64,000 bases of DNA, taken from Luteitalea sp. Its GTDB lineage: Bacteria > Acidobacteriota > Vicinamibacteria > Vicinamibacterales > Vicinamibacteraceae. Shown here in pieces: positions 42,861-50,514 of this stretch. How positions within the stretch are numbered: position 1 is the stretch's first letter; each line of letters opens with the position of its first letter. The notes under the pieces are model-generated. The model was given only the letters and a program-made list of their open reading frames with translations, was not told the origin of the DNA and did not search any database. The stretch lies in the NCBI GenBank assembly GCA_009377495.1, contig WHTZ01000005.1, positions 1-64,000 of the forward strand, read 5' to 3'. The position numbers were made by a program, and so were the translations under genes.

Positions 42861-45800
42861 TTACCAGTAGTATTTCGCGGCGATCTGGATGCTGCGGTTG
42901 CCGCTGACGGACGCGATCTTTCCGAAGTCGTCTGGCGTGGCCAAGCTCAGATTGGGCGCGCCAGCGAACGTATTGTTGAAAAGGTTGTAGACCTCGAAGC
43001 GGAGCTGGATTCGCTGATCTCGGACGACCGGGATATGCCGAATCAGCGCCATGTCGAACGTGGCGATGTCGTCCGTGCGGAACTGATTCCGCGGCAGCGT
43101 CCCGCGTGCGCCAGGTGCGATAGCTTGATCGAACGCTGTGGGCAGAATGTGCTGCACCTGGGTGTCCGCTTCGTTGCGCGGCTTGTCTTGGAATTGCCGC
43201 CCGACGACACTCGCGTCGAGGACGTTGGGGCGGTCCTGGGCGAAGCCGTCGATGTTGCAGTCACTCGAATTCTCACCGCACGTCACGTTGATGGGATAGC
43301 CGTCACGATAGTAGGCGGTGCCGCCGACCTGCCAGTGATTGGCGAGCGCGCCGACGAGGCCGCGCTGATCCTTCCACGGCAACTCATAGCTGAAGTTGAA
43401 GCTCCATACGTGCGGCTGGTCGTAGCGCGACGGGCCATAGAGGTCCGCTTTACGCGCCGAGTTGTCGCCCGTCTGCGCGAAGAGGAGATCGGCATCGTGG
43501 GTCATTGATATCCACATGTCGCCACTGCCGAAGCCGACGTCCGACGCGAGGTCGCGCGCACGGGAATACGTGTAGGAGAACTGGTATTGAAAGCCCGACG
43601 CCATGCGCCGATCGACGCTGACTTGTAGTGCGCGATAGTTACCGTCGGATGCGTTGGCCAGGCGCTGGAGATTGCCGATCGTCGGGTCGGGCCGTCGCTC
43701 CTGGCGATCGAAGAACGTCGCATCCGGCGTCGGCTCCGCGCGGTTGAGAATGAGGGTTGCGGGGAGCCCGCGCGTCGCGGAGCCGACGTAGGAGAGTCGT
43801 ACGGAGGTGGTGCGCGTGATCGGCCGCTCGACGGTGACGTTCCACGTGTGGACCTTGCCGAGCTCGAACGCCGGATCGACATCGAACACGGTCAGCGGGC
43901 TCGAGGCAACCGTTCCAGAAGAGGGTGAGAGGGTCTCGATGCGCAGTGGCTCGTCCTCAGATGATGGCAGCACGGTGACCGTGCGGGTGACGGGCGGCTG
44001 GAACTGCAACGAGCGCAGGAAGAAGAAATTCACCCGGTCGTACGAGAGTCCGTACGCTCCGCGCACGACCCAGCGGCTGTCTCCGGTCACATCCCATGCG
44101 ATGCCCACGCGCGGGGCAAGGTTGAGAAGAGACGCGGAGTAGCCGAAATCGGTCTTGCCGTCCTGCTCGCTCCAATCCGTCACCGATTCGTTGCGAAGCC
44201 CAAGGTTCAAGGTCACGTTGTCGCGGATGCGCCAGTCGTCTTGCACGTAGAAGGCGACGTCCCAATAGCGAAAATTACGCTCGACGTCGCCGATCGTCGC
44301 GACGTACTGCGTCGGTGTACCCGCCAGAAAGTTCTCGATGCCACTCCGGCCGTAGCCGTTGCCGAAGGTGATCAGACCGCGGACGTTGTCGCTCTGAATA
44401 CCGTTGTTGAACGTGCGGTGCAGATCGTAGCCTGCTTTCACCGCATGACGCCCTTTCGTCCAGGTGAGCGATCCGTTGCCCTGATAGTCGTACAGCTTTC
44501 GGAAGATCGGAAATTGCGTCGACGTCGACCCGAGGGTGCCCAGGCCGGTCACAACGACGGTCGGCATGGCCTCGAAGCCGCGCTCGGTGGGGAGATCGAC
44601 ACGGCGATACGCATAGCCGCCCCGGAACTCGCCCACCAGCGTGGGAGAGAACGTGTGGGTCAGCGCGACGCCGCCGGTGTGCGCGCGATCGACGATATCG
44701 CCACCGTTGCTCGGGAACACCCGTGTGATCTTGAAGTCCTGGTTGCGAAGGTCGTAGCGCGTCATGAGCTTCGACGCGTTGGTCAGGTTGAAATCGACGC
44801 GCAGGAACGGGTTTGGCGTGTCGTAGTCGAATGGTACGTTCGTCTCGTGCCGCCGAATATTGACGTCCGTGCGGTTGGGTTGCGGGTACAGCGTCAACCA
44901 CTCGCTGATGATGCGGTCACCCTCCACCGAGCCCGTGTCGGGTGTCCGCTCCGTGCGTAGAGGGACCAGACCAGAAGCAAAGTTCTCGCCGCGACGGACG
45001 TTGTTCTCGAACAGCCCAAAGAAGAAGATCTTGTCGCGCGTGATCGGCCCGCCGGCCGTGGCGCCGAACATGTTCAACGTGAACTCGGCGTAGCACCGCG
45101 TGGGGTTCTGCTGACGCTCGGCTTCTGAGCAGCGCTGCGATTGCAGCGGATTTCCCGGCCAGTTGAAGGCGGCGTTGTCGAAGTAGAACTCATACGCGCT
45201 GCCGTGAAACGCGTTCGACCCCGATTTGCTCACGGCGCGTGCCTGCGCCCCACCGGCGCGTCCGAACTCGGCATTGTAGTTACTGGTGATGACCTCGAAC
45301 TCCTTGACGCCCTCGACGCTCACGGCCACACGATAGTCGTTATCCTCGGGATCGACATTCGAGATGCCGTCCAGCTCGAAGTTACTGGAGCGGGCCGTCG
45401 TTCCATTCGCGATGACGTTGCTGCCGCCGGAACCAAGAAACGCGCGGTCGAAGCGAACGGGGGTGGTCACGCCGGGGGAGAGAGTGGCGAAATTGTAAAC
45501 GCTCCGGCCGGCGAAGCCGGACACTTGGGTGGTGACAGGGCGGTCGAGGAGCGCCCTTTCGTCGTAGGTCCGTCGGATCTCGGACTTGGTGGTTTGAACG
45601 ATCGGCACTTGGGCGAGCACCGTAACCTCCTGCTCGACCGCGGCAACCTGCAACGTGACCGTGACGACCGCCGTCTCGTTCAAGCCGACGCGGACGCCTT
45701 CGGTGACCGCCGTGCGGAAACCTGACAGCTCGGCACGCACGTCATAGCGACCCAGCGGCAGGTAGGTGAGTCGGTAGAGGCCGCTCTCGGTCGTGACGGC

Positions 45801-45995
45801 ATGGAACGTCGCGCCGGTTTCAACGTTGGTGGCCGTCATCGAGACACCCGGCAGCACGGCGCCCTGGGCATCTTTGGCTTGTCCTTCGATCGTTCCGGTC
45901 GTGGCCTGCGCGGCTGTCGCACGCGGGAGAAGGAGGAGGAGGAGGAGGGCCAACACCGCGGCCGCTGGTCCGATCAGTTTTGCCTGCAGGCGCAT
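42861..45995 (-). CDS. TonB-dependent receptor with carboxypeptidase-regulatory N-terminal domain
   Basis: A 1044-residue outer-membrane protein. There is a signal peptide with a poly-Leu core (residues 12-29), a beta-sandwich regulatory domain (about 31-115: TGTIEGQAKDAQGAVLPGVS and YRLTYLPLGRYDV), a plug domain (about 125-260) and a beta-barrel. The terminal strand is SIQIAAKYYW, ending in Trp instead of the usual Phe. Acidobacterial homologues take up polysaccharide fragments or other large nutrients. The 5' leader before ATG 45995 is pure pyrimidine-rich repeat with no Shine-Dalgarno sequence. Confidence 0.92.
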   Translation of the reverse strand: MRLQAKLIGPAAAVLALLLLLLLPRATAAQATTGTIEGQAKDAQGAVLPGVSMTATNVETGATFHAVTTESGLYRLTYLPLGRYDVRAELSGFRTAVTEGVRVGLNETAVVTVTLQVAAVEQEVTVLAQVPIVQTTKSEIRRTYDERALLDRPVTTQVSGFAGRSVYNFATLSPGVTTPVRFDRAFLGSGGSNVIANGTTARSSNFELDGISNVDPEDNDYRVAVSVEGVKEFEVITSNYNAEFGRAGGAQARAVSKSGSNAFHGSAYEFYFDNAAFNWPGNPLQSQRCSEAERQQNPTRCYAEFTLNMFGATAGGPITRDKIFFFGLFENNVRRGENFASGLVPLRTERTPDTGSVEGDRIISEWLTLYPQPNRTDVNIRRHETNVPFDYDTPNPFLRVDFNLTNASKLMTRYDLRNQDFKITRVFPSNGGDIVDRAHTGGVALTHTFSPTLVGEFRGGYAYRRVDLPTERGFEAMPTVVVTGLGTLGSTSTQFPIFRKLYDYQGNGSLTWTKGRHAVKAGYDLHRTFNNGIQSDNVRGLITFGNGYGRSGIENFLAGTPTQYVATIGDVERNFRYWDVAFYVQDDWRIRDNVTLNLGLRNESVTDWSEQDGKTDFGYSASLLNLAPRVGIAWDVTGDSRWVVRGAYGLSYDRVNFFFLRSLQFQPPVTRTVTVLPSSEDEPLRIETLSPSSGTVASSPLTVFDVDPAFELGKVHTWNVTVERPITRTTSVRLSYVGSATRGLPATLILNRAEPTPDATFFDRQERRPDPTIGNLQRLANASDGNYRALQVSVDRRMASGFQYQFSYTYSRARDLASDVGFGSGDMWISMTHDADLLFAQTGDNSARKADLYGPSRYDQPHVWSFNFSYELPWKDQRGLVGALANHWQVGGTAYYRDGYPINVTCGENSSDCNIDGFAQDRPNVLDASVVGRQFQDKPRNEADTQVQHILPTAFDQAIAPGARGTLPRNQFRTDDIATFDMALIRHIPVVRDQRIQLRFEVYNLFNNTFAGAPNLSLATPDDFGKIASVSGNRSIQIAAKYYW

Positions 45996-46036
45996 GGGGA
46001 AGGATAGGGGTAAAGGGGAGAGGGGTAAAGGGTAAG
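45996..46036 (-). repeat. CCCTTTACC leader array of the receptor gene
   Basis: Read on the minus strand this is an array of CCCTTTACC-like units ending in TTCCCC directly before ATG. It is nearly the same leader as that of coaBC at 17651-17694. Confidence 0.85.
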
Positions 46037-46039
46037 ACA

Positions 46040-46242
46040 GGTGCGAGGGGCCAGGTGCGAGGTCTAAGGGCTGTCTTAGGCTCTAGGGAGAAGGTCTCAA
46101 GGGACCAGGGCTGGGAGGAACTGATTTGCGCCTACGCGCAGACGGATTGCGCGCGAAGCAGCTTCGACCCGCGCTCATCCCTTGGGCACTGCTCCCTGTC
46201 CCATGAGACAGCCCTTGGACCTCGCGCCTGGCCCCTCGCACC
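46040..46242. repeat. miniature inverted-repeat element (about 203 bp)
   Basis: The left arm 46040-46076 and right arm 46206-46242 are reverse complements over 37 nt with two mismatches. The arms carry GGTGCGAGGGGCCAGG and AAGGGCTGTCT. The 129-bp centre holds no gene. The inner end of each arm holds the AGGGCTGTCT core seen at 8055 and 11349. It fills most of the 265-bp gap between the receptor and rsmB. Confidence 0.8.
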
Positions 46243-46260
46243 TTGCCTTCGCACCTGTCT

Positions 46261-47658
46261 CTATCCCTTCCTCAGGATGACGGCGGCGAAAAACGCCTCG
46301 AGGCCGTGCACATGGGGCAATGTCCGTAGGAATCCTCGAGCGTCTACCAGCGCACCGACCGAGTCTGGCATCGAGAGCGTGCGCGCGTCGATCAGCGCGA
46401 ACCCCCCGCGCTCACCGAGAAAGCCTCTCACCACCTCGTCGTTTTCCTCTGGCTCGCCCGAGCAGGTCGCGTATACGAGCCGGCCGCCCGGGCGCACCGC
46501 TTCCGCGGCCTCTCGCAGCATCGCACGCTGAACCGATGCAAAACGCGTGAGGTCATCCGGGGTCCGCTTCCATCGGATGTCGGGATCGCGGCGAAGCGTG
46601 CCCAAGCCTGAGCAGGGAGCGTCCACCAAAACGCTCTGGAAGGCCTCGCGAAAGGGAAGGCCGCAGGCGAGGTCGAGCTGCACGAGCGTGACCGCTGCAG
46701 CGCCTGCGCGGTCGAGCGTATCGCGGAGCAGGCGCATGCGGGCTCGCCTGCTGTCGGCAGCGACGATACGCGGCCCGGAAGCCGCCACGGTGCCCAGCGC
46801 CGCGGCGAGCGCCAGTGTCTTACCACCTGGCGCCGCGCACGCATCCAGCACCGGCGCTCGGCACGCAGCCGCCGCGAGTGTGCCGATCACCTGCGACGCT
46901 TCGTCCTGCACGAAACAGGCGCCCTCCCTGAAGAGCGGCGTTGTGAGCGGTTGCCCAGCGCTCACAATCAGCGCATCCGGTGCGTAGCGTCCCGGCTGTG
47001 TCCGCACGCCGTTGGTCAGGAGAGCGTCGGCCAGGGCCGGGGCTGTTGTCCGAAGAAGGTTCGCTCGCAACGTGACTGGAGCACTGCCGTTGTTGAAGCG
47101 GGCGATCTTCGCCGCGTCTTCGAACCCGTACCGATCGAGCCAACGCTCCACGAGCCATGTGGGATGCGATAGTGCAATGCTCAAGTGCTCGCGGGCGCGG
47201 CGCCGCCACGGCCCTGCCCGACCAGCGCTGGCTGGTGGCTCCGGTGACGGCGCTGGCGGCAGGCCAGCCTCGTCGGTGGCGGCGATCTTGCGCAAGAGTG
47301 CGTTGACGAAGCCGGCGGCACGTGGGTGCCGAGCGCGCTTCGCCATGTCGACTGCTTCATCGACCACCACGGCTGCGGGAACACGCGTCAAGTGACGGAG
47401 TTGGTACACGCCAATGCGCAGCACGTCGAGCACGCTGGGATCAATAGCGCCAACGGAGCGCTTTCCGGCGCGCGCGATGAGGTAGTCGAGCGCGGCCCGC
47501 CAGCGGAGAACGCCCAAGGCGATCTCGGTCGCGAGCGCGCGATCACGCGCGTCAGGGAGGCCATCGCGTGTCCGCCCAAGGGCGATCGGAAGATCCGTCC
47601 CTCGTTCGTGGACGAGGCGCAGGGCGCGCCACGCCGCTAAGCGCGCGGGAGCAGTCAT
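46261..47658 (-). CDS. rsmB: 16S rRNA (cytosine-967-C5)-methyltransferase
   Basis: A 465-residue RNA methyltransferase. The N-terminal NusB-like domain (about 1-135) is followed by the Rossmann catalytic part: DACAAPGGKTLALA (SAM loop), VLVDAPCSGLGTLRRDPDIRW (catalytic Cys in motif IV) and VYATCSGEPEENDEV (second Cys in motif VI). The ATG overlaps the fmt stop by one base (TGATG). The order def-fmt-rsmB is the classical translation-maturation operon. Confidence 0.94.
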   Translation of the reverse strand: MTAPARLAAWRALRLVHERGTDLPIALGRTRDGLPDARDRALATEIALGVLRWRAALDYLIARAGKRSVGAIDPSVLDVLRIGVYQLRHLTRVPAAVVVDEAVDMAKRARHPRAAGFVNALLRKIAATDEAGLPPAPSPEPPASAGRAGPWRRRAREHLSIALSHPTWLVERWLDRYGFEDAAKIARFNNGSAPVTLRANLLRTTAPALADALLTNGVRTQPGRYAPDALIVSAGQPLTTPLFREGACFVQDEASQVIGTLAAAACRAPVLDACAAPGGKTLALAAALGTVAASGPRIVAADSRRARMRLLRDTLDRAGAAAVTLVQLDLACGLPFREAFQSVLVDAPCSGLGTLRRDPDIRWKRTPDDLTRFASVQRAMLREAAEAVRPGGRLVYATCSGEPEENDEVVRGFLGERGGFALIDARTLSMPDSVGALVDARGFLRTLPHVHGLEAFFAAVILRKG

Positions 47659-48602
47659 CAGCTCGGGCCAGTGAATCGAGCACCTGCCGCCAGTCGCCGG
47701 CCGGCGAGGAAGTCGCGCACCGTCATCGCCCGGCGGCCTGATGGTTGCAGCTCGAGGACTCGCAGCGAAGAGTTGTCGCCTGTCGCAACGCGCAGCACAT
47801 CGTGATCCGCCTCGATGATCGTCCCAGGGGGCGCCGTGGTGGGCAGGTCGACCCGTGTCCGCCGGATCACGAGCCGCTCGCCGTCCAAAAAGGTGCTAGC
47901 GCCGGGCCACGGCTGCATCGCGCGGACGTGATTGTGAAGCGTCGACGCCGCGTGGCTCCAGTCGACCAGGCCCTCCTCCTTGCGCAAGCGCGGGGCGTAG
48001 GTCGCGTGCGCGTCCTGCTGTGGGACTTCTTGGACGGGCCCCGCCGCAAGACGATCCACCATCTCGCAGAGGAGTGAGGCCCCGAGCGTGGCCAGCGCAC
48101 GCTCCACATCGCCACTGGTGTCATCAGGCCCGATGGGGTGGCGGCGTTGCGCGAGGACAGCGCCCGCGTCGAGGGCCGCAACGACGCGCATGATGCTGAC
48201 GCCGGTTTCGGCATCACCGGCAAGCACCGCCCGTTGAATGGGCGACGCGCCGCGGTACCGAGGCAGCAACGACGCGTGGACGTTAATCAAGCCCAGGCGC
48301 GGGATGGCGAGCAGGACGTCCGGCAGAAGCTTGCCGTAAGCCGCGACAACCCCGAGGTCCGGTGCGGCTGAGCGGATCATGGCCAGAAACGCTTCGTCCT
48401 TCAATGTGCCGGGCTGCCAGACCGCCAGATCGTGCGCAAGGGCCGCGGCTTTCACGGCCGAGGGCTGCACATGCTGGCCCCGGCCCCGCGGCCGATCTGG
48501 CTGAGTGACGACCCCCACGACAGCATGGCGCGACTGCCACAACCCCTCCAGCGTGGGCACCGCAAAGGTCGGCGTTCCGAAGAAAATCACGCGCAGTCGC
48601 AC
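47658..48602 (-). CDS. fmt: methionyl-tRNA formyltransferase
   Basis: A 314-residue enzyme that formylates initiator Met-tRNA. RVIFFGTPTFAVPTLEGL begins the formyl-transfer domain, with the formyl-THF and catalytic segment LINVHASLLPRYRGASPIQRA and DAGAVL. The C-terminal OB-like domain follows (AMQPWPGAST and RVLELQPSGRRAM). The start was taken as GTG 48602, preceded by AGGGA at a good distance; ATG 48617 is an alternative that would overlap def by 7 nt. Confidence 0.94.
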   Translation of the reverse strand: MRLRVIFFGTPTFAVPTLEGLWQSRHAVVGVVTQPDRPRGRGQHVQPSAVKAAALAHDLAVWQPGTLKDEAFLAMIRSAAPDLGVVAAYGKLLPDVLLAIPRLGLINVHASLLPRYRGASPIQRAVLAGDAETGVSIMRVVAALDAGAVLAQRRHPIGPDDTSGDVERALATLGASLLCEMVDRLAAGPVQEVPQQDAHATYAPRLRKEEGLVDWSHAASTLHNHVRAMQPWPGASTFLDGERLVIRRTRVDLPTTAPPGTIIEADHDVLRVATGDNSSLRVLELQPSGRRAMTVRDFLAGRRLAAGARFTGPS

Positions 48603-48610
48603 CTCATTCC

Positions 48611-49120
48611 CTACCATCGTCCCTTGCGCTGCAGGCGTCTGACGCGCCACATGATGGACCAGCGTCGGAGCGGCCGGAGCCGGTCAAGGTACAGCGTTCC
48701 GTCCAGGTGATCGAGCTCGTGCTCCAAGACGCGGGCGAGCAGGTTCGTGCCTTCGATCGTGCAAGGCTCTCCTTGCCGGTCGAGGCCCCGGACGACAATC
48801 CGCCGCGGGCGTGGGACGAGCGCGTCGAAGCCCGGCAGGCTCAAACATCCCTCACGCTGGCGCTGAACACCTTCTCGCACCACAACCTCTGGATTCGCGA
48901 GGACGAGAATCTCGTGAGGGTTGCGACCGATCGACAGGTCGATGACCAGCAGCCGCAACGGTATGCCTATTTGTGGCGCCGCGAGGCCAACACCGGGCGC
49001 GGCGTGGACCGTCTCGATCATGTTGTCGATCAGTGTGTGCAGCTCGCCGTTGAAGGTCGTGACGAGCTCCGCTTGCGTGCGAAGCACCGAGGCGCCGTGG
49101 CGCAGGATCAGCTGTTTCAT
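48611..49120 (-). CDS. def: peptide deformylase
   Basis: A 169-residue metalloenzyme that removes N-formyl groups from new proteins. All three motifs are present: GVGLAAPQIG, EGCLSLP with the metal-binding Cys, and HELDH with the metal-binding histidines and catalytic Glu. The start MKQLILRHGASVLR is typical. It is the first gene of the def-fmt-rsmB operon. Confidence 0.96.
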   Translation of the reverse strand: MKQLILRHGASVLRTQAELVTTFNGELHTLIDNMIETVHAAPGVGLAAPQIGIPLRLLVIDLSIGRNPHEILVLANPEVVVREGVQRQREGCLSLPGFDALVPRPRRIVVRGLDRQGEPCTIEGTNLLARVLEHELDHLDGTLYLDRLRPLRRWSIMWRVRRLQRKGRW

Positions 49121-49180
49121 GCTGAACAGAGGAGGCGAATCATGCGCTCAGAGGGTCCGGTACGCAGTTTTGTTCAATAG

Positions 49181-50407
49181 CTACTTGATCACTTCAGTGG
49201 GCGCCAAGAACCGCTCGCGAATGCGCCCACGCTCGGCGGCGTAATGCCGTTCAATCTCGGCAATCGAGTCGCCCCCAAACTTCTCGAGAAACGCATCCGC
49301 CAGCACCAGCGAGACCATGGCTTCGCCGACGCACGCGGCGGCGGGTACGGCGCACACGTCGCTTCGCTCGACGGTGGCGGGCGACTCTCTCATGGTCGCA
49401 AGATCGACGGATTGCAGCGGTTTCATCAAGGTCGAGATGGGTTTCATATGGGCGGTGACCCGGAGGTCTTCTCCGTTCGTGACGCCACCTTCGAGACCGC
49501 CGGCGCGGTTGGTCGAACGCGCCACACCCAGACCTCCGTGGGCCAGCCGCTCGGCGCTGGGCAACACAATCTCGTCGTGCACCTCCGATCCCGGCCGAGC
49601 GGCGGCCGTGGCACCAAGGCCGATGCCAACGGCTTTAATGGCAGGGATCGACATCACCGCCTGCGCCAGGCGGCCGTCCAGCTTGCGATCCCACTGCACG
49701 TGGCTGCCGAGGCCCGGCGGCACGCCGCGCGCAATGACCTCGAACCGACCGCCAAGCGTGTCACCCGCCTCGCGCGCGCGGTCAATGGCGGCCATCATCT
49801 CTGCTTCGAGCGACTCGTCGACGCACCGCAACGGAGACTCATCCGGTATCGCGGCAATCTGGTCGAACGCCGTAGGGAGGGGGTCGGCGAGCCCCACGTC
49901 GCCAATCGCGAAGACGTGGCTTGCCACATGGATGTCGAAGTGTGCAAGGAGTTGTCTGGCGAGAGCAGCCACGGCCACGCGTGCGGCCGTTTCGCGTGCG
50001 CTTGCGCGCTCGAGCACATCGCGCATGTCACTGCGGTCGTACTTGAGCGCGGCCGCGAGATCCGCGTGACCGGGACGCGGGCGTGTCACAGGTGGGCGCC
50101 GGGCGCCGGTGGCGCCGGGTGGCGGTTCCGCCGCCGCGTGCATCGTGACTTGCCAGTTCGGCCAGTCTCGATTTCGAATGACGAGCGCCACGGGACTGCC
50201 GAGCGTTTCGCCCTTCCGGATGCCTGACAGGATCTCTGCTTGATCACGTTCGATGGCCATCCGTCGTCCGCGGCCATACCCGCCCTGCCGGCGTTGCAGG
50301 TCGCGCGTGATTCCCTCGGGATCCACGCGTAAGCCGGCCGGTAAGCCCTCGATGATCATTACGAGTGCCGGTCCATGCGATTCACCAGCGGTGAGAAATC
50401 GCAGCAT
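49181..50407 (-). CDS. aroC: chorismate synthase
   Basis: A 408-residue FMN-dependent enzyme for the last shikimate step. It begins MLRFLTAGESHGPALVMIIEGLPAG. RRQGGYGRGRRMAIERD holds the conserved basic cluster, GSPVALVIRNRDW follows, and the typical RPGHADLAAALKY and RASARETAARVA segments bind EPSP and FMN. THRTRPG-like C-terminal SRSTNRAGGLEGGVTNGE is also present. The start is ATG 50407; an upstream in-frame extension to 50494 is not part of the family. Another shikimate gene, aroDE, lies at the right end of the window. Confidence 0.95.
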   Translation of the reverse strand: MLRFLTAGESHGPALVMIIEGLPAGLRVDPEGITRDLQRRQGGYGRGRRMAIERDQAEILSGIRKGETLGSPVALVIRNRDWPNWQVTMHAAAEPPPGATGARRPPVTRPRPGHADLAAALKYDRSDMRDVLERASARETAARVAVAALARQLLAHFDIHVASHVFAIGDVGLADPLPTAFDQIAAIPDESPLRCVDESLEAEMMAAIDRAREAGDTLGGRFEVIARGVPPGLGSHVQWDRKLDGRLAQAVMSIPAIKAVGIGLGATAAARPGSEVHDEIVLPSAERLAHGGLGVARSTNRAGGLEGGVTNGEDLRVTAHMKPISTLMKPLQSVDLATMRESPATVERSDVCAVPAAACVGEAMVSLVLADAFLEKFGGDSIAEIERHYAAERGRIRERFLAPTEVIK

Positions 50408-50514
50408 CACGAAGGAATTGTACACGAAGTTTTTGCGACATCTCCGCGCGTGGCGCTGGAACGCAGGCCGAAAAGTCCCGCCAATCGGCCTCACCTGCGA
50501 ACGGCCTCAGTGGG

